Below, piece after piece: positions 1-8,802 of a stretch of 45,803 nucleotides of DNA; positions within the stretch are counted from its first letter, which is position 1, and every line of letters begins with the position of its first letter. The notes beneath the pieces were generated by a model. It searched no databases. It was given only the letters and a program-made list of their open reading frames with translations, and was not told where the DNA came from. The DNA is taken from positions 1 to 45,803 of the forward strand of contig JAFTYJ010000015.1 of NCBI GenBank assembly GCA_017464745.1, in the 5' to 3' direction. This DNA is from Rikenellaceae bacterium (GTDB lineage: Bacteria > Bacteroidota > Bacteroidia > Bacteroidales > Rikenellaceae). The position numbers and the translations under genes are program-made.

Positions 1-1913
1 GTGATGCTCTCCAACGGAGTAGTGGTCACGCTTGTATTTTGAGGATCTTTTGCCAACAGGCTACCCAACTTGGGTTGTTTCGAAACGTCCAAAGTGGTAA
101 GAGCAGTACCGTCAACTACAAGGCCGGTAATCTTGGTCGAAGCCGAGATATCCAGCGAAGCCAGGTTGGGGCTCTCGTTCACGTTCACTTGTACCAACTC
201 GGGGCAAGCAGCAGTCGAAAGAGTGGTGATACCGGTTTTGGGCAGAGTCAGGCTGCGGAGTTTCGACAAACCGCTCAAATCAAGCGAAGTCAAAGTCATA
301 TTGTGAGGAGCCGACAGAATAGTCAGGTTACCCAAACCTGCAACTTTGAGGCTGGTGAGTTTGTTACGGCCGCAGTTGAGAACAGTCAGGTTGCTATTGG
401 CGGTTACGTCCAGAGCAGCGATTTGGTTGTGGTCGCAGTTCAAACGTCCGAGAGCAGCCAAACCGGCAACATTCAACTCGGTAAGTTTGTTACCATTACA
501 GTACAGACCTTCGAGTTTGGTGTTTTTCGAAACGTCCAACGAAGTCAGTTTGTTGTAAGCACAATCCAAAACGGTCAGTTCGGTCAGAGCCGATACATTG
601 AGTTCGGCAAGAGCATCGCCACTAACACACAGATAGGTCAGTTTGGTGTTATTCGACAGGTCGAGCGAAGTGATAGGAGTTGCACCAACATTCAGATAGG
701 TCAGTTCGGTCAGGGCCGAAACATCCAGCGAAGTGATTTTGGTGTCAACGATAGTAACCGAAGTCAATTTGGTGTTGTTCGACAGGTCAATCGAAGTAGC
801 CTTGCTATTAACAACGTTCAAGGTTTCGAGGTTAATCATATACTCGATACCCGAGAAGTTGGTGACATTAACCGAACTCCAAATATAGGTCGAAGTAGGA
901 CATTTGCTGAAATTCAACTCGGTGATAGCCTCCAACTCGGCAACGCTCATTTCGGCATCGTCGTTGGTATCGAAGTTGTCGATCAGGAATTTCGAGAATC
1001 TCGAATCAGCAATCTTAACAATTGCTTGGGTGCTTTTGGCTTGGTTTACAGCAACGCTGTCGGTGCTCTCGTCGGTCTCGAAGTAGATATAACCGGTACG
1101 AGCCAGACCTTCATTGGCAGCAACCTCGAATTTCACCACGTCATCCTCCAATGCACGGGTCTCACGAGCACGAGTAATCCAATCAACCGAAGTCGAAGCA
1201 CGATAACTCATATTGCGTTTCAGAGGAACCTCGATAACGCCACCCTCAGCGGCAACATCAAACGAAGTCGCGCCCAATACAACGGCACGTTTTTGCTCTT
1301 GGGTAATTTTCACTACATCCTCGCCAAGTTCGCTGGTGATGGTGATGGTACCCTCACGGTCATCGTACTCGGTATTCTCGGCAACGGCAACAACGATAGT
1401 TTTGTTCTCCAAGCCACGGGTAGCATCCGAAGCCTCGCTCAACCAATCAGCCGAGAAAGCAACGGTGTACTCAACGTTGGTCGAAAGTTCGATGGTTACG
1501 GTCGAAGCCTCAGCAGCAACATTGAATCTCGATTTGCCAATAACCAGAGCCTTAGCCTCGTCTTGTTTGATGGTGATAGTGTGCTCACCTACTACGGCTG
1601 CGGCCTCGGGTTTTACGGCAGCAACGGTAACAACAGCCTCACGAGGGTCATATGCCTCATTGGCAGCGATAGTTACATAAACAGCCGAATTGCCTTTACC
1701 CTCGGCGGGCATAATTTCAAGCCAATCAGCCTCCGAAGTTACGGTCCAATCGATATTCGACTCGATATTAAATACAAACTCCTCCTCGGCAACACCAGCC
1801 GCGTATTCGGTTGCATCAACGGTCATTACGGGGTCGGGAGTATTCTCGGGAGTAGGAGTGGTACAAGCAGCGAATGCAAGCGCTGCAAGTGCAAAAACAG
1901 ATAACTTTTTCAT
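1..1913 (-). CDS. BACON and leucine-rich-repeat lipoprotein (3' end outside window)
   Basis: The minus-strand frame is open from the ATG at 1913 to the window edge, giving 637 codons with no stop, so the C-terminus is missing. The start MKKLSVFALAALAFAAC is a lipoprotein signal with Cys17 as the lipidation site, so the protein is probably anchored in the outer membrane. Residues about 24-310 hold three BACON-type beta-sandwich repeats (alternating strands, a conserved DW in each, and a closing ITIKQ/KITQEQ-like strand). From about residue 330 onward there are many short leucine-rich repeats of the form LTSLDVSxNTKLTxLxC. BACON domains in Bacteroidales are usually found on surface proteins that bind mucin or glycans, and these LRRs suggest binding to protein or glycan. 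It starts 15 bases after the GDSL hydrolase stop and is probably co-transcribed with it. The ligand is unknown. Confidence 0.85.
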   Translation of the reverse strand, partial: MKKLSVFALAALAFAACTTPTPENTPDPVMTVDATEYAAGVAEEEFVFNIESNIDWTVTSEADWLEIMPAEGKGNSAVYVTIAANEAYDPREAVVTVAAVKPEAAAVVGEHTITIKQDEAKALVIGKSRFNVAAEASTVTIELSTNVEYTVAFSADWLSEASDATRGLENKTIVVAVAENTEYDDREGTITITSELGEDVVKITQEQKRAVVLGATSFDVAAEGGVIEVPLKRNMSYRASTSVDWITRARETRALEDDVVKFEVAANEGLARTGYIYFETDESTDSVAVNQAKSTQAIVKIADSRFSKFLIDNFDTNDDAEMSVAELEAITELNFSKCPTSTYIWSSVNVTNFSGIEYMINLETLNVVNSKATSIDLSNNTKLTSVTIVDTKITSLDVSALTELTYLNVGATPITSLDLSNNTKLTYLCVSGDALAELNVSALTELTVLDCAYNKLTSLDVSKNTKLEGLYCNGNKLTELNVAGLAALGRLNCDHNQIAALDVTANSNLTVLNCGRNKLTSLKVAGLGNLTILSAPHNMTLTSLDLSGLSKLRSLTLPKTGITTLSTAACPELVQVNVNESPNLASLDISASTKITGLVVDGTALTTLDVSKQPKLGSLLAKDPQNTSVTTTPLESI

Positions 1914-1928
1914 AATTGTAGCGCTTTA

Positions 1929-2567
1929 TTATTCGTTCAACATAGCATCAATTGCCGAACCTACCAACTCTCTCATAACGTGAGTAGTCGACAGTTTTTC
2001 ATTGTGCGGGTGGCAGTCGTCATACGACCAGCGGGGGTCAAATTTACCGGTCTCGGTAGCGAACATCGAGTAGTAATCAACCCAACCGCAGTTGTGAGTT
2101 GCAGCATACTCCTCCAACTTGTTGTTCAGGCGAGGGATAATGTTAGCAACGGTACCTACACTCGCAGGAGCAAACCAATACTTCTCGGCAGGCATCACAG
2201 TAGTCATAATAACTTTGATACCGGCTGCTTGCGCTTGCTCAACCATATTAACGATGTTGGCATAAATGTGATCCACCGACACAAAAACATTATCGTTTTG
2301 AGCGATGTCATTGGTACCTGCACCGATAACGATACATTGAGGGTTTTTGTTAAGAACACCATCTTTGAAGCCTTTCAGCATCCAACTGGTAGTTCTTCCG
2401 TCGTAGCCGTGTCTGCTGAAATTGTTCTCAGTAAACCATTCGGCATTACAGTCGTTGAAGATGCGGGTAATAGAGTCACCCACAAACACAACGCGAACTT
2501 GGGCTACTGTTTGACCAACACCCACCAGGAGCATCAATGCCAAAAGAGCCATTGAAATTCGTTTCAT
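1929..2567 (-). CDS. Secreted GDSL/SGNH-family hydrolase
   Basis: This 212-residue protein has a signal peptide (about residues 1-22, ending VAQ). SGNH blocks are clear: VFVGDSIT near residue 30 (nucleophile Ser), GAGTND near residue 83 (oxyanion Asn plus Asp), and DDCHPH near residue 184 (catalytic Asp and His). The family removes acyl or acetyl groups from lipids or polysaccharides; Bacteroidetes relatives often deacetylate glycans in the periplasm. The substrate cannot be read from the sequence. It is the first gene of a two-gene unit with the BACON/LRR lipoprotein, downstream of a well-matched promoter at 2644-2674. Confidence 0.88.
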   Translation of the reverse strand: MKRISMALLALMLLVGVGQTVAQVRVVFVGDSITRIFNDCNAEWFTENNFSRHGYDGRTTSWMLKGFKDGVLNKNPQCIVIGAGTNDIAQNDNVFVSVDHIYANIVNMVEQAQAAGIKVIMTTVMPAEKYWFAPASVGTVANIIPRLNNKLEEYAATHNCGWVDYYSMFATETGKFDPRWSYDDCHPHNEKLSTTHVMRELVGSAIDAMLNE

Positions 2568-2643
2568 AATTTTGAAAGTTTTTTTAAATTATTAAATGAG
2601 TTGATTATATGTTTTTGTTTTGCTTTTCGCGCACAACACAACA

Positions 2644-2674
2644 CAAAGATACACCTTATGTTTTAAAAAACAAT
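2644..2674 (-). promoter_or_regulatory. Bacteroidetes-type promoter for the GDSL hydrolase unit
   Basis: Read on the minus strand, TATCTTTG (2644-2651) matches the -7 consensus TAnnTTTG exactly. A partial -33 element (TTG at 2671-2673) lies 19 bases upstream. The predicted transcription start is near 2637, giving a leader of about 70 bases before the ATG at 2567. Confidence 0.6.
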
Positions 2675-2743
2675 TATTTCCGCATCAAAACATCAAATGC
2701 GAAAACAAATAGAAAGTCGGGCGACTACCGAGCGACATAGCAA

Positions 2744-2779
2744 AACGCCACAGAAGCGGGTTCTCGCTTCTGTGGCGTT
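2744..2779 (-). terminator. Hairpin terminator after the phosphoesterase lipoprotein gene
   Basis: A perfect 15-bp inverted repeat (2744-2758 and 2765-2779, arm AACGCCACAGAAGCG) has a 6-base loop. On the minus strand the stem runs into a short TTTT. It lies about 70 bases past the stop of the lipoprotein gene that ends at 2847, so it probably ends that transcript. Confidence 0.7.
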
Positions 2780-2846
2780 AAATTCATTGGGCGTTAAGCC
2801 TATTCTGCTCGGTCACACCGCACAACGGGCGACCAAACGTCAATCA

Positions 2847-5483
2847 TTAATAAAATACCATTTGAACCTTCATACGGAGGGTCAGGGGCAGAGGTCCGTC
2901 ACCATATTTGGAGTTGGAGGTTTGGAACTGCACGCCATCACTATAAACCTTAGCCGACTCGGTGCTGGTCATATAGTAGTCACTACCACCATAGAAACCA
3001 CAATGGGCGGGCACATCAACCTCCACACCATTAGACGACGCTTGTACATCCTCCACAGTTATGGTTACTCCCGACGACGAAGAGGTAAAGGTACTGTTGG
3101 TAACCCAGAATCCCTGTCCTTTTTTGGTAAAGGTCACCTCGACATAGTTAGGCATACCCTCGACATCCTTAACCGTTGCACCACTCACCTTTTCGGGGTT
3201 GGCCTCAAAATCGGCTGCGGAAATATAGTGAGTTTCAGTAGGGGTAGGCTCCTCCTCTTTCTCGACAATCTCTTGAATAGCAGTGTTTAGTCGGTAGGTT
3301 GCGATAGGCAGATACTTGCCCGTTTTGAGGTCAATCCCGAGAATGTCGATATGGTTCTCGTACACCTGAACCACTGCTCCCTCGGAGCCCGAAGTGTTAT
3401 CCACACGCGAACTACCGTTAGAGGTAATGGGTACACCGCACGACGGAACGTGAACACACCATCCCGAAGTCGGGCGATTATCCTCATAACTCCTATAAAT
3501 ATTGGCTCGGTCCTGATACTTTTGGAGTTGCCATTCCCAGTGCGAGTGGCCGCTGAACCACAATGTATTAAGGTATTTGTCGCACAGACCGCGAAGGCGT
3601 TTCAATTGTGCACCCGTCAGCCAGTTGCCCGAAGGATAGATATTATTCAGGTTACCCGCACGGTCGGGGAAGAACAAGTGGGTGATAATAAAGCAACGCT
3701 CGTGTTTGTACTCTTCGAGTTTATCTTCCAACCACACAAGGCTCGATTCGAGATATGCCGAACTGAAATTCCAAACCGACATACCCAGGAAGAGGAAGTG
3801 GTCGACCTTGCCACCCTTCTCGACCGTTTGCTCAAACACAAGCGGTTGACCGGTATATTTGGTCCAAAGTGCAACGTTGATACCCGAGTACATACAGTCG
3901 TGGTTACCGGTGGTGGTATAGACGGGGGCTTCGGCAATTACCGTTACATCTTTATAACTTTTGAGTTCGGCCTCGGTACCGTTTTGGGTAATATCGCCAC
4001 AAATACAGGTCATCTCGACACCCTTGGCGTTGAAGAACTCCAAAGCACGCTCAAAATCCGCCTCGGGATTAATCTCCGGACGGCCGATATGCACATCCGA
4101 CAACAGACCGAAACTATACAACGGGCCCTCCGAGAAATCGGGTCTGAAATCGGACAATTGGATAGTGCCTTGACGCTCACCTGCCGAGTTGTAAACACCA
4201 ATATTTTTGGCCTCACGAGGCGCAATATTAACATCAATAAAATCCTCATAATAAGCAAGTTCGCTTACAGGGATTGTACAGATTGAAGCATACTCGGCCA
4301 AAGGCATACCATCCACTCCCTCATACATCAGAGTGTAGCGTCCGGACTTATTGGTTGCAACCTCAATAACATTGCCATCCAAAATCTCGCCTGTTGCCTT
4401 TCCGTCCTCCTTGATATAGATGCGTACGGTATAAGATTTTCCGCCAATCCAGTTGTAGACATCACCACCGTTTAACTCGGCCAAATCCGAATCTTTAAGT
4501 TGGAACGCAACCTGCTCGACAGTATCTCTTTTTACGCTGAAATTCAGAGTTTTGCCTTTGAGTGCATCGGCAGTACTCAGCGGCATTGCCATAGCATAAG
4601 CGGTATAGACCTCGCCTTTGGTCAGCGATGCGCCACTGCTTGCAATCACCGACACCTTTTTGTGGCCGCTCTCCTCGAAGGTCAAATCGGTGGCTCCGTC
4701 GGCCCAATTTAAGGTAAGAGTTGCAAGGTCCGAAGCAACCAACGCCTCGGGGTCATCGGCAACACTCACCGAAGCCTCTTTGAACGAGATTGTGCCGTCC
4801 GTAAGGTTGGTGACAACAAAACGGAAAGTGGCAGGAACATAGTTGAAATCAAGTACGGTACGGTTGGGTTTATATGTAGTCGAGGCATACATATACATAT
4901 AGTCACGCAAGAAACGCGGGTCTTGACTTGCAGTCTGGGTAAATGTCGACGGCATCTCAAAATTACAGATATGTTGACCATTGCTGTAATCATCGATTAT
5001 CATCGCATCGCCGGCAACCGCATAGCAATATTTAGCGCTATCCAAATCCGCTGCCGAGTAGTAACTAACCGTTTGGAAATCGGCGTGATGCGCATCACCT
5101 TCGCGCGGGGTAACCGACATACCGCTATATGTGGCCTCTTGGTTATCTTCGGCCTCGGATGTCGCAGCAGATTTACCCAAAATCGGGCTCTCGCCATCGG
5201 TCAAAATCAGCGCAAGTTCGGCAGTCTTGTCGGAGTCGATATCCACACTCTCCCATTTGAGTGTAAACGAGCCACTACCTTGGGTGTCGTCCCACACCGC
5301 AGCGCGCGTAGCCTCAACATCATCGGTCGCAGCATTGTAGCCACATCCGCTGAAAAAGTTCAGACGTACATACTCCTCAATTGTCGGAATCTTCTCAGTG
5401 TCGTCAATCGGCTCACTGGGGGTACAACTTGTGGCAACAACGGCCAGTCCCAACACCCCAAATAGAATCTTTTTGATGTTCAT
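2847..5483 (-). CDS. Large lipoprotein with calcineurin-like phosphoesterase domain
   Basis: This 878-residue protein begins with a lipoprotein signal (VVATSC, Cys20). Residues about 40-400 are beta-rich and resemble the fimbrillin-like regions of Bacteroidales surface lipoproteins (including a TRA segment after residue 55); this is a resemblance only. Residues about 455-735 form a calcineurin-type metallophosphoesterase: SDVHIG, GDITQNG, GNHD, a THLFF histidine and GHSHWEWQ supply the metal ligands. A further beta domain (about 760-878) closes the protein. It probably hydrolyses a phosphodiester or phosphomonoester outside the cell or in the periplasm; the substrate is unknown. It is a single-gene unit with its own promoter (5548-5579) and terminator (2744-2779), divergent from the polyketide cluster. 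Confidence 0.85.
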   Translation of the reverse strand: MNIKKILFGVLGLAVVATSCTPSEPIDDTEKIPTIEEYVRLNFFSGCGYNAATDDVEATRAAVWDDTQGSGSFTLKWESVDIDSDKTAELALILTDGESPILGKSAATSEAEDNQEATYSGMSVTPREGDAHHADFQTVSYYSAADLDSAKYCYAVAGDAMIIDDYSNGQHICNFEMPSTFTQTASQDPRFLRDYMYMYASTTYKPNRTVLDFNYVPATFRFVVTNLTDGTISFKEASVSVADDPEALVASDLATLTLNWADGATDLTFEESGHKKVSVIASSGASLTKGEVYTAYAMAMPLSTADALKGKTLNFSVKRDTVEQVAFQLKDSDLAELNGGDVYNWIGGKSYTVRIYIKEDGKATGEILDGNVIEVATNKSGRYTLMYEGVDGMPLAEYASICTIPVSELAYYEDFIDVNIAPREAKNIGVYNSAGERQGTIQLSDFRPDFSEGPLYSFGLLSDVHIGRPEINPEADFERALEFFNAKGVEMTCICGDITQNGTEAELKSYKDVTVIAEAPVYTTTGNHDCMYSGINVALWTKYTGQPLVFEQTVEKGGKVDHFLFLGMSVWNFSSAYLESSLVWLEDKLEEYKHERCFIITHLFFPDRAGNLNNIYPSGNWLTGAQLKRLRGLCDKYLNTLWFSGHSHWEWQLQKYQDRANIYRSYEDNRPTSGWCVHVPSCGVPITSNGSSRVDNTSGSEGAVVQVYENHIDILGIDLKTGKYLPIATYRLNTAIQEIVEKEEEPTPTETHYISAADFEANPEKVSGATVKDVEGMPNYVEVTFTKKGQGFWVTNSTFTSSSSGVTITVEDVQASSNGVEVDVPAHCGFYGGSDYYMTSTESAKVYSDGVQFQTSNSKYGDGPLPLTLRMKVQMVFY

Positions 5484-5547
5484 AATTATGTAATTTAAGA
5501 ATTAGCACTTTTGTGACACCCGTCCAATGAGTCGGGTGCCGTATATC

Positions 5548-5579
5548 CAAACATAACACATAGTTACATTCAGAACAAA
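5548..5579 (-). promoter_or_regulatory. Bacteroidetes-type promoter for the phosphoesterase lipoprotein
   Basis: On the minus strand, TTTG (5576-5579), a 20-base spacer and TATGTTTG (5548-5555) match the consensus fully. The predicted start near 5541 gives a leader of about 58 bases before the ATG at 5483. Confidence 0.72.
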
Positions 5580-5791
5580 ATCACTGCGAATATAGCGAAA
5601 AAGTTGGAATTGTTGCGCCACCACCAATGTTTTTCTATCACAATTATGCAAACCCGAGTAACACTCCCAAGCAAACCCACTCCATCAACACCCCGTGCAG
5701 ACTCGGCAAAATCCGACAAAAAAACACCATTGACACCACCTCAAAACGGCACAAACAACATCGCTGACTCTTTAAACATTTTGGACAGCAG

Positions 5792-5809
5792 TAGTATTTA
5801 TAAATACTA
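5792..5809. promoter_or_regulatory. 18-bp perfect palindrome upstream of the polyketide operon
   Basis: TAGTATTTATAAATACTA reads the same on both strands. It sits in the divergent region between the phosphoesterase lipoprotein and the ketoreductase gene, about 70 bases upstream of the predicted start of the 22-gene operon. Size and symmetry suit a dimeric regulator site, but no regulator gene is in the window, so the role is inferred. Confidence 0.4.
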
Positions 5810-5832
5810 TGGCGAATAATTTGGCCTAATAG

Positions 5833-5863
5833 TTTTACAAATTGGACTTTTTTTGTACCTTTG
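5833..5863 (+). promoter_or_regulatory. Candidate promoter of the polyene/polyketide operon
   Basis: TACCTTTG at 5856-5863 matches the -7 consensus TAnnTTTG exactly. The -33 element is weak (TTTT at 5833-5836, 19 bases upstream). The predicted transcription start is near 5870, leaving a leader of about 97 bases that contains the stem-loop at 5899-5940. A weak -33 box suits a promoter that needs an activator. Confidence 0.5.
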
Positions 5864-5898
5864 CGAAAATTAGGAATATTTTTTTGATGCAATATTGA

Positions 5899-5940
5899 AT
5901 ATACGACTGCGTCGAACACAAATTCGGTGCAGTCGTATAT
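5899..5940 (+). promoter_or_regulatory. Long stem-loop in the leader of the polyketide operon
   Basis: ATATACGACTGC (5899-5910) is perfectly complementary to 5929-5940. Pairing continues inward through two G-U pairs and four Watson-Crick pairs to an 18-pair stem with a 6-base loop (5917-5922). It ends 26 bases before the ATG of the first gene. There is no T-tract directly after it, so it is not a simple terminator; an mRNA-stability, protein-binding or DNA operator role is possible. Confidence 0.55.
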
Positions 5941-5966
5941 GTGCTAACTACAATACCAAAACGATT

Positions 5967-6695
5967 ATGAAATATGCTCTCGTAACAGGTGGTTCCAGAG
6001 GATTGGGCCGTGCAGTTTGTTACAAACTTGCCGAAATGGGAATTCCCGTACTTATCAACTACCAATCAAACCAAGCCGCCGCAGAAGAGGTTAGAGATAA
6101 CATTTGCCAAAATGGAGGCAACGCTACGCTGATTCGATTCGATGTCTCAAAACAGGACGAAGTCGAACAAGCTCTTACTCAATGGGAAGCCGAACATCCC
6201 GACGACTACATCGCCTATCTGGTCAATAACGCAGGCATTCGCCGCGACAATGTGATGTTTATGATGCCCGATGCAGATTGGCACTCGGTGGTAGACACAA
6301 GTCTGAACGGATTTTTCTATGTAACACGCCAACTTCTGCCCAAAATGATGATGCGCAAACACGGTGGCCGAATCGTGAATATGGCTTCGTTGTCGGGACT
6401 GAAAGGTATGGCCGGTCAGGTCAATTACAGCGCAGCCAAAGCGGGCCTGATTGGCGCAACCAAGGCATTAGCCCAAGAGGTTGCCGCACGCCAAGTGACA
6501 GTCAATGCCGTGGCTCCCGGATTTATCGAAACCGATATGACCAAAGACCTTCCGATGGATGAGTTAAAGAATCTGGTGCCGATGAAACGTTTTGGCAAAC
6601 CCGACGAGGTTGCGGCTTTGGTCGGTTTCCTATGCTCCGATGCAGCAAGTTACATCACGGGCGAGGTTATCAGCATTAATGGTGGTCTGTACTAA
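5967..6695 (+). CDS. 3-oxoacyl-ACP reductase (FabG/ApeQ-like), first gene of the cluster
   Basis: A 242-residue short-chain dehydrogenase that reduces the beta-keto group of an ACP-bound chain with NADPH. Visible motifs: TGGSRGLG near residue 7 (nucleotide binding), NNAG near 89, a MASLSG serine region near 138, and Tyr154-xxx-Lys158 (NYSAAK). The start MKYALVTGG at 5967 is chosen over a longer in-frame start at 5895, because SDR proteins begin just before the glycine motif and the upstream codons overlap the leader stem-loop. It is the first of 22 same-strand genes; the ketosynthase gene follows after 12 bases. Its place with polyene-type genes points to a pathway-specific reductase. Confidence 0.9.
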   Translation: MKYALVTGGSRGLGRAVCYKLAEMGIPVLINYQSNQAAAEEVRDNICQNGGNATLIRFDVSKQDEVEQALTQWEAEHPDDYIAYLVNNAGIRRDNVMFMMPDADWHSVVDTSLNGFFYVTRQLLPKMMMRKHGGRIVNMASLSGLKGMAGQVNYSAAKAGLIGATKALAQEVAARQVTVNAVAPGFIETDMTKDLPMDELKNLVPMKRFGKPDEVAALVGFLCSDAASYITGEVISINGGLY

Positions 6696-6707
6696 AAAAT
6701 CACATCA

Positions 6708-7931
6708 ATGGGACGAGTAGTAATTACGGGCATGGGAATATGGTCGTGCCTTGGAACAGATATAAACGAAGTTAAAGAGTCGTTGTATAACGGCAAGTCG
6801 GGTATCGGAATCGAAGAGGACCGAATCAAATACGGCTACCAATCGGCGCTGACAGGAGTTGTCGAAAAACCCGTACTTAAAGGACTTATCGACCGCCACC
6901 TGCGTCGCGGAATGTCGGAGGAGGCCGAATACGCTTTTATGGCAAGCCGACAAGCATTTCAGATGGCAGGCATTGACGAGGAGTATCTCGAAACCAACGA
7001 GGTGGGTTGCATTTTTGGTAACGACTCGTCGGCAAAACCCGTTATCGAGGCAGCAAAGATTATGGACGAGAAGCACGACACCGAGTTGTTGGGCCAATCC
7101 TACATTTTCCAGGCTATGAACTCGACTGTCACAATGAACCTCAGCACTATCTTCAAACTCAAAGGTGTCAATTTCACCGTGAGTGCAGCATGTGCCAGCG
7201 GCAGCCACTCGATAGGTCTGGCCTATATGCTCATCAAAAATGGATTGCAGGATGTGGTGCTGTGCGGCGGCGCACAAGAGACCAACCTCTACTCTATGGC
7301 TTCGTTTGATGCCCTCGGCGCTTTCTCGAAAAATATGGAGGAGCCCGCCAAAGCCAGCCGACCGTTTGACGACAATCGTGACGGATTGGTACCGAGCGGA
7401 GGTGGCGCAGCACTCATACTCGAAGAGTACGACCACGCAGTAGCCCGCGGTGCTAACATCATTGCAGAGGTGGTGGGTTATGGTTTCTCGTCGAATGGCA
7501 CTTCGGTAATCAGCCAACCAAGTGACGAAGGTTGCCTTCGTGCTATGCAACGTGCATTGGCTGATGCAGGTATGGCTCCGGCCGAGATTGATTATATCAA
7601 CGCACACGCCACAAGTACACGCCAGGGCGATATGTTCGAGGCGATGGCTCTGGGCAAACTCTTTGGAAGTGAACACGCCTACATTTCGAGCACCAAGGGT
7701 ATGACCGGACACGAGTGTTGGATGGCCGGTGCCAGCGAAGTTGTGTACTCGCTCATTATGATGCAGAACAACTTTGTTGCCCCCAACATCAACTTCGAAA
7801 ACCCCGACGAGTATTCGGCACAACTCAACATCGCAACCAGCACCATTGACACCGAAATCAACACCGTACTGAGCAACTCATTCGGTTTTGGTGGCACTAA
7901 CAGCGCATTGGTTCTGAAAAAAATCAAATAA
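6708..7931 (+). CDS. Beta-ketoacyl-ACP synthase (FabF/FabB-like, KS1)
   Basis: A 407-residue ketosynthase that condenses an acyl starter or growing chain with malonyl-ACP. The full Cys-His-His set is present: Cys162 (SAACASG), His300 (NAHATST) and His335 (MTGHE), with Lys330 in the SSTKG motif and the closing SFGFGGTNS loop. Length fits a complete single KS, unlike the two longer KS genes downstream. It is probably the main elongating enzyme or a partner of one of them. It lies 12 bases after the reductase and 10 bases before the next gene. Confidence 0.9.
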   Translation: MGRVVITGMGIWSCLGTDINEVKESLYNGKSGIGIEEDRIKYGYQSALTGVVEKPVLKGLIDRHLRRGMSEEAEYAFMASRQAFQMAGIDEEYLETNEVGCIFGNDSSAKPVIEAAKIMDEKHDTELLGQSYIFQAMNSTVTMNLSTIFKLKGVNFTVSAACASGSHSIGLAYMLIKNGLQDVVLCGGAQETNLYSMASFDALGAFSKNMEEPAKASRPFDDNRDGLVPSGGGAALILEEYDHAVARGANIIAEVVGYGFSSNGTSVISQPSDEGCLRAMQRALADAGMAPAEIDYINAHATSTRQGDMFEAMALGKLFGSEHAYISSTKGMTGHECWMAGASEVVYSLIMMQNNFVAPNINFENPDEYSAQLNIATSTIDTEINTVLSNSFGFGGTNSALVLKKIK

Positions 7932-7941
7932 CAACATAGTT

Positions 7942-8508
7942 ATGAAACGTCTGATAACCCTGTTAATATGTGCACTCTCGTGCACAGGTGCGTTTGCCCA
8001 AAATCCGCTTATGGAGGTTAAGAGCGGATCGTTGGATATTTTCAAGGACTCGGTAAGTATAAACGTAGTTATCGAAGATTACAACGCCCTTATTGACGGA
8101 CGTAACCAATATGCCAAAGAGTATTTCACGGCTCAAAGCCAACAGACTTACTTGGAGTTCTGCGACGATCTGATGCGTGGCCACGAGAGTTTCATCTCGT
8201 ACTACAACATCGAAAAAGGCAGACTGAATTCGGTTATGGTCAAATCAAACGATGCGCCCTACACGTTGCAGGTCGATGTATCGTTGATGAATGTCGGCAA
8301 CAGCGCCCGTGCCATCATCGGACTCTCGCACAAATCGGGCGGTGCAATGATATACGGCACAATGAAGTTGATTGACAACGCAAGTGGCGAGGTAAAATGC
8401 GAGATTGCCTTTAACGGCATCAAAGGTATGCGCTCACCAATATTCCGCGGTCGAGCAATCAGTGTCTACCGCTACCTTGCATATGCCCTCATCGGAACAA
8501 TACGCTAA
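7942..8508 (+). CDS. Secreted protein of unknown function (cluster member)
   Basis: A 188-residue protein with a clear signal peptide (MKRLITLLICALSCTGAFA, cleavage before QNP). The mature part is mixed alpha/beta with no catalytic motif I recognise. It has no lipobox Cys at the cleavage site, so it should be periplasmic or attached by other means. Its place between a ketosynthase and an ACP in a tightly packed operon suggests a role in handling or exporting the product at the envelope. Confidence 0.7.
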   Translation: MKRLITLLICALSCTGAFAQNPLMEVKSGSLDIFKDSVSINVVIEDYNALIDGRNQYAKEYFTAQSQQTYLEFCDDLMRGHESFISYYNIEKGRLNSVMVKSNDAPYTLQVDVSLMNVGNSARAIIGLSHKSGGAMIYGTMKLIDNASGEVKCEIAFNGIKGMRSPIFRGRAISVYRYLAYALIGTIR

Positions 8509-8556
8509 CAAATCACCCCAGAATAAATTAAAATTATAAACCTAATAAAATGCATT

Positions 8557-8799
8557 ATGAATCGCGTAGAGATTGAAACAAAAGTAAAGGATTTTCTGAT
8601 TGAAGAACTCGAAATCGACGAGGATAAAATCTTCGCCGACGCCAAACTGAAAGACGATATGGGTATCGACAGTCTGGACTTTGTTGATATTGTGGTTATC
8701 GTTGAGCGCAACTTCGGATTCAAAATCAAAGCCGAAGAGATGGCGGGTGTCGATACTTTCAGCAAATTCTGCGACTATATCGAAAGCAAAATCAACTAA
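8557..8799 (+). CDS. Acyl carrier protein (ACP1)
   Basis: An 80-residue acidic helical protein with the phosphopantetheine site GIDSLD, Ser39. It carries the growing acyl chain as a thioester. Length and motif placement are standard for a stand-alone ACP. No phosphopantetheinyl transferase is in the window, so activation must come from elsewhere. The preceding gap of 48 bases is the largest inside the operon. Confidence 0.92.
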   Translation: MNRVEIETKVKDFLIEELEIDEDKIFADAKLKDDMGIDSLDFVDIVVIVERNFGFKIKAEEMAGVDTFSKFCDYIESKIN

Positions 8800-8802
8800 G
8801 CG

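Noticed and set aside
39..1904. 621-codon open frame on the plus strand
   Set aside because: It is antisense to the BACON/LRR lipoprotein, is rich in Gln/Ser/Arg repeats that mirror the LRR codons, and has no recognisable family.
5604..5819. 71-codon plus-strand frame in the divergent intergenic region
   Set aside because: No ribosome site or family; it runs across the palindrome and upstream of the predicted promoter.
6705..7823. 372-codon minus-strand open frame
   Set aside because: It lies fully opposite the KS1 gene, whose catalytic residues are all present; composition (high Cys, His, Val) is that of an antisense shadow.
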